The position numbers and the translations under genes were made by a program. A stretch of DNA of 15,001 nt from positions 1 to 15,001 of the forward strand of contig JAMYWO010000595.1 of NCBI GenBank assembly GCA_024220525.1, in the 5' to 3' direction. Source of the stretch: Cochliopodium minus. Taxonomy: Eukaryota; Discosea; Himatismenida; Cochliopodiidae. Shown here piece by piece: positions 1 to 12,706 of this stretch. The notes under the pieces were generated by a model, which worked only from the letters and a program-made list of their open reading frames with translations, was not told the origin of the DNA and searched no databases. Each line of letters starts with the position of its first letter. Position 1 is the first letter of the stretch.

Positions 1-3000
1 TCCAATTGACGGTGTTGACTTCTTGATCGTTGGTGCTGAAAAGACTGCTGTAGAAAGATTCGCAAGAAGTATCTTTTGTATTGATCAATGATTGTCTCCA
101 TTTTCTTTTGTCTCGTATCAAATTGTGCTTTTAAAAATTGATTAAAAAATCAATAATTTAATTTTTTTGGTTATTTAATTCATTTTTATTTTATTTTAAT
201 TTTTAATTAATTTTTATTATTTTTAATTAATTTTTAATTTACATTTTTAATTACATTTATATTTAATATTCTAATTTATTTATTTTAATTCATTTTTATT
301 TTATTTTTATAGCCTTATTTTCATTTATAATATTTTTATTTTATTTTTATTTTTATTTTTATTTTTATTTTTATTTTAATATTTTTATTTTAATATTTTT
401 ATTTGATATTCCTAATTTATTTTATTTTAATTCATTTTTTTATACCAGGAGGCTGATTTTTGTATGCATTGATGGCTGTCAATCTAACCATGCTTCCCAA
501 AGTTGCTTTGAAAGAATCATTGTGGTAGAAATGGACCTTTTTTTTGGAAAATAAAATAAAAAAAATAAAAAAATTAAAATTTACAAAAAAATTCAAAATA
601 ATATTATTATTTTTAGTAAAATTAAATGTAAAATTAAAAAATAAAAATATAAATTTTGTGTACCAATGGAATATATTTTTTGTCGAATGCTGTTCTTTTT
701 GAGTTGAGATATAATTACAATGAAAAAGACCTATCGATAGAGGAGAGATGACAATGTGAACCTAAAAATAATAAAAAATAAAATGGATAAAAAACAAAAT
801 AGAAAATAAATAATAAAATGATAAAAAAATAAAAAAATAAAAAAATAAAAAAATAAAATAATAAAAAATAATTAATAAATAAAATAAAATAAAAAAATTC
901 ACAAATGAAATAAAATATTTAAAAAATTGAAATAATTACTTTTGAAAAACTGAAAAACAAAGGAGTGTAATCATCCAAATCTTCAGTCCATACAATTACA
1001 ACACCTACACCATTCAAAAGCTTTTGTTTGTGAGGCTGTTCAGGGTTGTTGGGGTCGTTGTTGATCAAAGTGGAAACGTGGAAGACGATTTCAGTGTTGT
1101 AGTCACAGTAGTAGGGAGTTGTCGCACTATGGACTGGATCCAATCCTCCCAAAAATATTGGGCTATTCACCTTGACAGGAACCAACCATCCTAGTTTTTT
1201 ATTTTTTATTTTGATTATTTTAAATATTTAATTTTATTAAAATTTATTCTTTTTATTTAAATTTTTTATTTCATTTATTTTTATTTTCAGTTTAATATTT
1301 CTTTGTTAATTTTTTGTTATTCTTTTTATTTCTCTTTGTTAAATTTTTAAAAATTTATTATTCTTTTAAAAAAATTTATTATTTTCAGGTGAATTTTTTT
1401 ACTTTCATTATTTTTATTTTTTAATTTTCAATTTAATTTTTTATTATTCTTTCTTTATTTAATTTTGTTGATTAAAATTTATTCTTTTTATTGATTTTTT
1501 TTATTTTTATTTTTTACCGATAGAATTTAAGAAATCTTCGTATTGAGGAGATCCAGAGCGATTTGAAAAAATTTGTTCCTTTGTAGACTGACCCTTCTTA
1601 ATATAAACAACACCAATCTTTTGACACTCCCTCTCATATTCCCTGTCCAAATCCGACAAAGAGTTCATCAATTCCGTACTCACGTTGAGAGGATAGAATG
1701 TGTTTCTGTTTTCAATCCCTACGTATCCAAAATGAGAAAGAAATAGTCTACAAATGTGCATTTTTGCTTTTCTTGTGTATGGTTTTGGCCCTTTTTAAAT
1801 AAAAAAAATCATTAATTTTAGAAAAAGATAAATCAATTAAATAAAAATTTTTGAAAATAAAAATAAATAAAAAAATAATGTAAATAAAATTAAGATAATT
1901 ATGACTATATTTTTGTAAAATAAAATGAAAATTAAAATATCAAAAGTATAAAAAACGAATTTAAAAAAATAAAAAAAATTCTTACTTTTTGGAGGAACGA
2001 AATTGATTTGTTTTTTGGAGTATTCTTCAGAGACATTGGTAATAAACTGTTTCTCTGAATTGGCTTGTATTCCAGATACGGCAACAACTTCATGAGGCTT
2101 GACCTTTGCCAAAAACTTGTAAATGTTAGAAAGTAGATTGACGTTGACAGGTTCGTCAGACAAGGAGTCCAAAGGAACATTTTCCACTGGAATTTGTATT
2201 ACTGGTTCGTTGTATTTTATTGGCTTTCCTCTTTGGGAAAATGGTTGATATTCCAAAGAAATGTTCCATGCATATTTTCCTATAAAAATGTAAAAAAAAA
2301 ATATTGAAAATGATTAATTTAAACAAAAATAGTAAATAGAATTAAAATAAAAATAAGAAAAAAACAAAAAAAAAAACGAAAAATTTAAAATTTAAAAAGG
2401 AAAAACAGATAAATAAAACAAAAAATAAAAATTGGATTAATTGATAAATAGAATAAGAAAATTATGAAAAAATAAAAATAATAATGAATAATTATATTAA
2501 TTACCTTTTTTGTCTCTCACTATCATGGTCATAGCTGACATGTCCCCATTTGACAAATCAGGACGCTCAATGAAAGTGAAAATGCAAACACCCTTGAGAG
2601 CATAGTACCTGATGTATTCCTTGCAATTAGACTCATTGATGTCATAAGGGATAATTTTGTTTGCACTCTTATGTTTCAAAGTAGCCAAAATGTCGAATTC
2701 GCTCACGAGAGAAGAAAGAGTGTTGTTTCCCTCAGTAGGAGGCATGTTACCGTGGTTGGTTAATATTTGGGTCATGGTATACTTTGCTGCGTTAATTACT
2801 TTGGAGGATGGAGCGTATTTTCCTGATGACAACTCTACGTTGAGAATGGCACTAAGCATCTCAAGGGCTTTTTCCAAGATAGGAAAGTTTTTGGAAAGCC
2901 ATTGTCCAGCCATGAGCCAGTCTTTTAGAAAAAAAAAGTTTATTTAAAAAAAAAACTTTTAACAAAAAAATCAAAAAATAAACTATTTTAAAAAATTAAG

Positions 3001-5630
3001 AAAATTAAAAAACTAATAAAATTTTGTTAAAAAAAAAAAAACAAATTTTATTTTAATAACGAATAAAATAAAAAATTTTGTGAAAAAAAATTAAATTTTT
3101 ATAATAGAATAAAACAAAACAATTTTCAAATTTCTCCTTACCACAAATACAAAAAACCCCTGCAGAAATAATGTGATGAAGCTCATCCAAAGTTTTTTCT
3201 TGTTCGTCCATGGGAGTTTGTATGGTGGTGATCACCCAATCACAAAGAGTCTCGGCGATTTTGGGAGCACTATGATAAAGAATTTCGTTGGAGTGGGTGA
3301 AGAAAGAGATCCCCGAAAAGACTCTCAAAGCAGTGATGGTGACTTCCATTTCCCATTGGCCATTATTAACAGCGTTGTTATTAAAAACATTGAGCAATTC
3401 TTCGATCCAATTAGGAGAATCTTTAGGGTTTTCTGTAATGAAAATGAAAATGAGCCACAATAACATTTCTACATTGTCTGGGTCAGATTCGTCAAGGAGA
3501 GCTTTGCAGATAAGATCATCAATGCTTGTTTTGAGCTCGCTGAAGGTTTTGACTTCCAGGATGTCTATCTTTTCTTTGTTTGCGATACCCTTGACAGAAT
3601 ACAACTCGTTTTTGCCAAAGTAGTTGGGGAAGCAGATGAGTGTTCCCAAAATGGAAATACAAGCATATCTTACTTCAGAATGATCCAAAGGAGGTTTTTC
3701 TAATTGTCTTAATTCATAATCACTCAATTTCTTATTATTTGAAAAACAAATAATTTATAACAAAAAAATTTGAAAAATATTTTTTTTTACAGCAAATAAA
3801 GTTCTTTCAATGGCATAAATGAAAGAAGGAATCAACATTTGCAAACCGGGGAAATCATAAGTAAAAAGTGGTTGTGATTTTCTGATTGCACTGATTAACA
3901 CTTGATCAACTTTACCTTGCAATACCTCAATCAAGGATGCATAAAATCTAAAAGTAAAGGAAAAGTTTTAAAATTTTAAAATTATCAAAAATAAAAAATT
4001 GTTTGCCTTGATAAGTATTCTTTGTGATATTTGGTTGCATTACAAGTACAAAATATGTTACACATGATTTCAACAGCGAGAGAAGTACCCTCCTCGAAAC
4101 CAGTCTTATTTGCAATGATAGACTCGAACAAGAACTTACCAAAAACAGTCAAGATGGTGTTCCCATCAATGGTCTTACAAAGAGGCTCTTGCTTGGTGCT
4201 TTGGTTTCTTGTGTCTTTAGAGTTTGTTCTACCAACAGAAAGCATAATGTTGACCATAGCATTGACTCCTTTGAAAACTTCCAAGAAATTTCTTTTTGTG
4301 ATGACGTTGAAGTAGGTAGATGGATCACCTAGCACGTTGACGATTTTACTCCAAGCGTAGAATATAAATTCATTCTTTTCTTGTAATTTGGAAATGATGG
4401 TGAGATTTACTGTTGGTGTTCCCACTGTTGGCCCGTAGAGAATGTTTAACACACGGTTGGTGAGAGATGTTCCTATCTTGGCCCAACTCTCGATGGGAGG
4501 GAGCAAGTGGACCCATCCCGGGAAAAGGTTCTTGAGATGTGTCCAAATGGTAGGGTCCATAATACCAAATATAACCCACAATTCCAATAAAATCTAGATT
4601 AAAAATTTTTTTTTATTCAGAGAAATCAAATTTATTTATATTTAAAAATTTTTATAGATCTTCATATATATTGATGAATTGTTCATTATTCTTGTATTAT
4701 TTGAAAGAATTTTTTTTTTTTTACATCAGATACTTTATTTGCTAATTCTCTTCCTACAGATTGTTGTGTGGTTGAAGTTCCGGTTGCTTGAGTGAAAATA
4801 TAATCAGATATCCCCAACATTACCTTCATAAATTCTATTCTTGTTTGTTCTGTCCATTTATCTTTTGATTGAGCGAGTGAAACATAAATATCCAATACTT
4901 TATTACAAATTTCTGTTTGTTTTGATATTGTATCTTTTTCAATCGATCTTCCATTTATCTTTGTATCGAATACTAGTGAAAGATTTTTGATCATTTCCTA
5001 AATGTAAACAAAAATGTTATTCAGGAAAGAAATTTATATTGGTTGAGGATATCTTAAATTGGCAAATTTTGTTTCTATTTTTTGTAAATTTTTGGAATAT
5101 AGCATTAATATTTGAATAATTATTCTATATTGATAAAAATAATTATGTTTTCATAACCATTTCAATACAAGAATTCATAATTTTCGTTTAAATTTTTGAT
5201 TATTACCGTTGTAAAATATTGTTCATCTTCATTGATAGGTTTTGGTCTTGAATTTGGTTCCAACAACCATCTCTTATATAAATCAATTGTCAATAATATC
5301 GTTTCCGATTCAACTAATGGGAGTGCTAATCCTTGTGCAATTATATCAAGTGACATATCGACATGTGTCCTACTCAATAAACTTTCTGTAGTACTTTTCA
5401 ACAATACTCCAACCATTTCATTAACCATAATTTTAATACTTGGAATAGGAAATCTTCCCAAAGCATTTTTCTCTTTCAAAATTATGAATTAGTTCAGTTT
5501 AAAATATATATTTTGGAAGAAATAAAAAAAATATATTTTTTTTTTTTTATATTTCTCTATAATATCGTTTCAATATTAAACCTTGATTCTCCACTATCAA
5601 TCCTTTTATCGATATCCAATTGAGAAACAT
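1..5630 (-). CDS. RALGAPB: RalGAP complex non-catalytic beta subunit (RALGAPB-like), 13 exons, 3' end beyond the window
   Basis: In animals the beta subunit dimerises with a catalytic RalGAP alpha subunit, and the complex switches off Ral-type GTPases. My exon model (minus strand) is 5630-5582, 5472-5207, 4997-4725, 4593-4007, 3947-3791, 3730-3142, 2921-2505, 2279-1986, 1790-1518, 1190-940, 761-664, 536-446 and 127-<1, about 1157 codons. Human RALGAPB, from memory, is about 1490 residues. Phases agree at every junction except 664/536. The match to human RALGAPB runs the full length: start MFLNWISIKGLIVENQ; then IIAQGLALPL; WAKIGTSLTNRVLNILYGP; EYLSRFYASL (across a junction); CRLFLSHFGYVGIE; and a RapGAP-like domain with YYCDYNTEIVFHVST, VGVVIVWTEDLDDY and LGSMVRLTAINAY. 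The catalytic Asn-thumb motif (HIGND-like in alpha subunits) is absent, reading LLNGVGV, as expected for beta. The start at 5630 matches the human N-terminus. Oddities: a GC donor at 4006, and two apparent 1-nt frame problems near the 3' end. Confidence 0.9.
128..445. repeat. AT low-complexity intron (RalGAP beta) with a (TTTTTA)n tract
   Basis: This 318-bp intron is nearly pure A/T, T-rich on the plus strand and so A-rich in the sense of its gene. A short hexamer tract of the ATTTTT type lies at about 340-375. No coding signal was found inside. Confidence 0.7.
762..939. repeat. AT low-complexity intron with an (ATTTTTT)n heptamer on the minus strand
   Basis: At about 820-865 the plus strand reads as repeated AAAAAAT units. 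In the sense strand of the minus-strand RalGAP gene this is (ATTTTTT)n, the same heptamer found in sense orientation in introns of the plus-strand FadH and SSRP1 genes. The flanking splice sites are GT at 939-938 and AG at 763-762. Confidence 0.7.
1191..1517. repeat. AT-rich intron of the RalGAP beta gene (327 bp)
   Basis: T-rich on the plus strand, with no coding potential seen on either strand. It joins exon 1790-1518 to exon 1190-940 in phase 1, making a GGA codon within NSIGWLVPVKV. The acceptor on the minus strand is CTAG. Confidence 0.75.
3948..4006 (-). other. Short GC-AG intron in the RalGAP beta gene
   Basis: On the minus strand the upstream exon ends TCAAG and the intron begins GCAAAC (GC at 4006-4005). 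It ends TTTTAG at 3948. Joining the exons completes an AGA codon and restores the conserved stretch EYLSRFYASL, which aligns with human RALGAPB. No GT donor is available that keeps this frame. All other confident introns here start with GT. Confidence 0.8.
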
Positions 5631-5941
5631 TTCTTTTTTTTGGGAGTATTCAAATACGCAGTTTCCAAATTTTTTTTTTTTTATTCAAAAATTGCTCAAA
5701 TATTAAAATGAAGGATGAAGAGAATCTAATCCTCTTTAAAATTTAAACTCTAAATTGATCTGATTCAACAATATAAATTTACTTTGCCTTTTTATATTCA
5801 AGAGTTTCCTAAATTTGATGGGATATATCCCATATATAGTTGATAATTTAATTTCAAAGGATTTTCCATTCATCTTTCAATACCATATTTGTTAAATCTT
5901 TGTTGTAACCTATTTTTTATTTGTTGTGAATCATTTATAAA
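5631..5941. promoter_or_regulatory. Divergent intergenic region between the RalGAP beta gene and the secreted-protein gene
   Basis: This 311-bp spacer separates two start codons facing away from each other (5630 minus, 5942 plus), so it should hold both promoters and both 5' untranslated regions. It is less monotonous than the introns. It has a poly-T run at about 5671-5682, a perfect 16-bp palindrome at 5818-5833 and a TATA-containing stretch just after it. No further coding exon was found. The promoter role is inferred from position only. Confidence 0.5.
5818..5833. promoter_or_regulatory. Perfect 16-bp palindrome in the divergent promoter region
   Basis: The sequence ATGGGATATATCCCAT equals its own reverse complement. 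It includes a GGGATATATCCC core, which is GC-rich for this spacer. It lies 188 bp from the minus-strand start and 109 bp from the plus-strand start. A symmetrical binding site for a dimeric regulator is plausible, but chance cannot be excluded. Confidence 0.4.
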
Positions 5942-7015
5942 ATGAAAAAAAAAAAAAACTATCGAAAAGAAATGAAAAAAACAATAATCTTATCTTTGAT
6001 ATTTATTCTTTTCTTAGCAAACATCAATGCAGAGAAAATCGAGAAACCAGAATTTTATAGAAATGTTACTCATAAATTTATGGATTTCTTTACAAACAAA
6101 ATAGATACATTAAAATTGATGGATGAGACATTTGATGAAGCTAAATTTACTTTTTCAATCAACAATAACAACATGGCAAAGTTGTCAGAAGCAAAATTTT
6201 TTTTCAGCAGGTAAAAAAAAAAGTAGATATGAGATAAGAATACTTTAGATGTTAAAATCAAACAACCTAATTTCCAAAATAGATTTCAAGAATTGTTTTA
6301 TACAAATGCTCATACTCTTGTATATCAAACGGAACCAACATTTTCGTCAGGATTGAACAGTTATTCATTCAAAATAAGACTATTGTTGGAATCCAAAGAT
6401 TCTGAAGAGGCAATATTGATCTCACCCATCTTTTATATCTTCTTTTCAGATGAGAAGAGAATTATAAAGATTCATATGATTATAGATTACGATATTTACA
6501 AAAATTTGAACACATTGATGGCCAAATATCATAAAGCAAACAAAGAGCAAGTGGATAATCATCAAATAGAAGATATCACCTATTCCAAATACTTTTTATT
6601 GGGAGATTCTTTGGGAATATCAAGATTATTTTCTGCTGAATCCAAATTGACTATAAATGGGATAGAATTTGATGTTCCTTTGTATTCCCAACAATTTTGG
6701 ATCGATCATTTCGATAAATATAATTATATGCATTTTCTTCAGGTATCTCAGCATGATAGAAAGAATACAGATGTTCTTAATTTGATGGCTGAAGTTTTGA
6801 TCATTGAGAAAGAAAATAAGCAAACCATCTACGATAATTTTGTTATTTATTACATTCTCTCAAAGAGATTCAAAGGAAGATTCCATGAAATCAATATCTT
6901 CTTTGATAATCCTTATTTATTGAACAAATTGAACCTTGATGAAAAAAAATCTAGAGCTTCTCAAAGTGATATCCTGAGAAGAATGACTCCCAATGATGGA
7001 GATGTCATGATTTAA
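5942..7015 (+). CDS. Secreted protein of unknown function, possibly with two NTF2-like halves (2 exons)
   Basis: Exons are 5942-6210 and 6283-7015, with a GT-AG intron of 72 bp. The join completes an AGA codon and gives a 333-residue product. The protein starts with a basic stretch, then a signal-peptide-like segment at about residues 11-30 (MKKTIILSLIFILFLANINA). The in-frame ATG at 5972 would start exactly at this segment and may be the real start. There is no later membrane segment, so the product probably enters the secretory pathway. I do not recognise the family. Two successive segments (about residues 40-195 and 205-310) each show a helix, then Phe/Tyr-rich strands and an aspartate in a pattern such as MIIDYDIYKNL, which reminds me of NTF2/SnoaL-like folds. 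That is a weak inference. No catalytic motif is visible. Alternative: a lineage-specific secreted protein. Confidence 0.75.
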
Positions 7016-10607
<3,592 letters not shown>

Positions 10608-10668
10608 GTAAAAAAAAAATTTCATTTCATTTTTATTTCATTTATTTATTATTTATTTTTTATTTCAA

Positions 10669-10734
<66 letters not shown>

Positions 10735-10875
10735 ATTTTTTATTTTTTATTTTTTATTTTTTATTTTATTTTTGTTTTTATTTCAAATTTTTTATTTCAA
10801 ATTTTTGTTTCAAATTTTTATCTTATCTTATTTTTATTTTATATTTTAATTTAATTTTATTTATTTTTGTAATAG
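10608..10875. repeat. Low-complexity AT tract at the FadH/SSRP1 junction
   Basis: The tract begins with a good donor (GGAG|GTAAAAAA) belonging to FadH and ends with a good acceptor (TAATAG) belonging to the SSRP1-like gene. Between them is only T-rich sequence, with (TTTTTTA)n-type runs at about 10674-10765. The donor leaves phase 1, but the SSRP1 exon needs phase 2. This tract therefore appears to consist of the left part of one gene's intron joined to the right part of another's. Confidence 0.75.
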
Positions 10876-12509
10876 GTTTTGTTCATCAGGAGCAAACGAA
10901 GGATTTTTGTACCCACTCCACAGAACTTTTTTCTTTCTTCCAAAACCAGCGATAATAATCAGATACGAAGACATTGACCACATCGTCTTCTCCTCGCAAA
11001 ACACCACCACCACCAATTTTGGTATCGAAGTCCACCACAAAAACGTTCTCTCCACCTCCTCCAACAAAAAAATTCCTATTTGTAAAAATTCATACATTAT
11101 TTTATTTGTTCACATTATTTATTATTTTTTTATTATTATTTTCATTTTTTATCATTTTATTTATCATTTTCATTTTTTTTTTTCTATCTTTTTATTTTTA
11201 TTTTTTTTATTTTTATCTAGTTTTTCATTTTAATTTCTCTTTTATTATTTTTTTTATTTTCATTTTTATGATTTTAATTTCATTATGTTTCATCTCATTT
11301 TTAATATTTTTAATATTTTCTTATTTCAATAAAGTTTATTTTTGATTTTTATTTCTTAAATAATTTTATTATTATTTTTATTTATTATTTATTATTTTTT
11401 ATTTATTTTTAGTTTCAATTTTATTATTTTCATTTTATTTTTAATTTTGGATCTTATTAATAATTTGTTTTTTATTTATTTTTGTTTGAATTTTTTTTTA
11501 GTTTTTTATTTTTCATTTATTTTTTTATTTTTTATCATTTTTTATTATTTTTATTGATTTTAATTTTTATTTATTTATTATTTATTATTTTTTATTTAAT
11601 TTTATTTATTTATTATTTTTATTTATTTATTTTAGTTTCATTTTTTTATTATAATTATTATTTTTAATTTTATTTTTAATTTTATTTTTAATTTTATTTT
11701 TATTTTATTTTTATTTTTAATAGTGACAACATCATTCGAGAACATATCAAAGGGAGAATTCGATGTTCTCCACGAGTTTGTGCTGTCAAAAAACATAAGA
11801 GTGGAGGTGGAAGAGAGTGAAAAGCCGGGAACCAAAGAAACCACAGGGAGACCTTCCCGCAAAGCCGCTTCTAAACCCCCTCAGGAAGGTGATCTCCAAC
11901 CTCTTCCTGAAGGTGACTCTGAAGAGGATTCTTCTTTCGAAAAACAAAGTGAAAGTGAAGATGAACTTGAATATAAGGTTCTTTTTATTTATTTTTTATT
12001 TTTTATTTTTTATTTTTTATTTTTTATTTTTTATTTTTTATTTTTTATTCTTTTTTTTATTTTTTATTTTTTATTCTTTTTTTTATTTTTTTAATTTTTT
12101 GTATTTATTTTTATTTATAATTAACTATTTTTATTTTTATTTTTTATTCGAATTATTTTTTATTATTTTATTTTATTTTTTATTTTTTATTTTTTATTTT
12201 TTTTATTTTTTGTATTTATTTTTATTTATAATTAACTATTTTTTATTTTTTATTTTTTATTCGAATTATTTTTTATTATTTTTTATTATTTTTTATTTTA
12301 TTTTTTATTTTTTTAATTTTTTGTATTTATTTTTATTTATAATTAACTATTTTTTATTTTTCGAATTAATTCGAATTATTTTTTATTTTTGATAGGAGGA
12401 TGAAGCAGAGGGAAATGGAGAAGAAAAGAAGAAGAGGAAGATTTCTGGTGAAGGTGACTCTGGAAACAACAAGAAGGTCAAGTCTGACATTAAAGAAAAT
12501 GAAAATTAA
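10876..12509 (+). CDS. SSRP1: FACT complex subunit SSRP1/Pob3-like, C-terminal part only (3 exons)
   Basis: SSRP1/Pob3 pairs with Spt16 in FACT, the nuclear histone chaperone that opens and rebuilds nucleosomes during transcription and replication. Exons: 10876-11081, 11724-11977, 12396-12509, with consistent phases, a stop at 12507 and about 190 residues visible. The first exon gives GANEGFLYPLHRTFFFLPKP and IIIRYEDIDHIVF, typical of the second PH-like (Rtt106-type middle) domain. The next continues with ISKGEFDVLHEFVLSKNIRV, the end of that domain, and then a Pro/Ser/acidic linker (EGDSEEDSSFEKQSESEDEL). The tail is acidic then basic (GEEKKKRKIS, NKKVKSD), a likely nuclear localisation signal. 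No HMG box is present, as in yeast Pob3 and unlike animal SSRP1. The N-terminal domain and dimerisation region (several hundred residues) are absent. The upstream neighbour is FadH in an incompatible phase. Confidence 0.85.
11082..11723. repeat. Long T-rich intron (642 bp) of the SSRP1-like gene
   Basis: This is the longest intron resolved in the window. It is T-rich with scattered A, G and C and no coding stretch; apparent reading frames give only Phe/Leu/Ile/Tyr. It ends with a TTTTATTTTTAATAG acceptor. The join makes a TTG codon between KKIPI and TTSFENIS. Confidence 0.75.
11978..12395. repeat. SSRP1 intron with heptamer tract and about three copies of a ~111-bp tandem repeat
   Basis: The first part (about 11985-12090) is (TTTTTTA)n. 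After it a block starting GTATTTATTTTTATTTATAA recurs at 12101, 12212 and 12323, exactly 111 bp apart each time. Each copy continues with TTAACTATTTT and later a TTCGAATTATTTTT segment. The third copy is shortened and carries TTCGAATTAATTCGAATTA. The whole lies between a GT donor at 11978 and a GATAG acceptor, and the flanking exons join in phase 0. Confidence 0.8.
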
Positions 12510-12706
12510 ATTATTTCATTTGAAATTTTTTCAAAATAAAACAAAGAAAAATAACAAAATATTTCAATTAATATTGTCTTTCTTTCAACTGGATTTTAAG
12601 AAGAAAATGCGAAAGAAAAATTTTTTAATTTAAGATAATTTCTTAACTCTTTTTTTTTTAATTTTTTTTTAATTTTATTTTGAAATAAAAGATTAAATAA
12701 AAAAAA
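12510..12706. other. Intergenic spacer after the SSRP1-like stop
   Basis: AT-rich 197-bp spacer holding the 3' end of the SSRP1-like gene, with an AATAAA-type hexamer at about 12536, and the upstream region of the ankyrin-like gene. The reading frame that continues through the first half is a shadow; it lies in a different frame from the SSRP1 C-terminus. Confidence 0.4.

Noticed and set aside
2-91. Plus-strand open frame (PIDGVDFLIVGAEK..., ending in TGA) that looks like the C-terminus of a protein
   Set aside because: The minus strand of the same bases has a good acceptor at 128-129 and a frame matching the RALGAPB C-terminal region in the correct phase, so the plus frame is best read as a shadow.
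3173-4332. Plus-strand open frames of about 95-110 residues opposite the RalGAP beta exons
   Set aside because: They are antisense to exons with strong homology and show no recognisable motif of their own.
5001-5130. Possible extra RalGAP beta exon followed by an AT-AC (U12-type) donor ATATCCTC
   Set aside because: Using the GT donor at 5206-5205 joins exon 5472-5207 to 4997-4725 in phase and restores the alignment (DEQYFTT then EMIKNLSLVF). The apparent exon cannot be joined in phase downstream, so it lies within the intron.
10876-10953. Natural in-frame C-terminal exon of FadH beginning GFVHQEQTKD
   Set aside because: This frame has no resemblance to the FadH C-terminus and stops after about 26 residues, while another frame of the same exon is clearly SSRP1.
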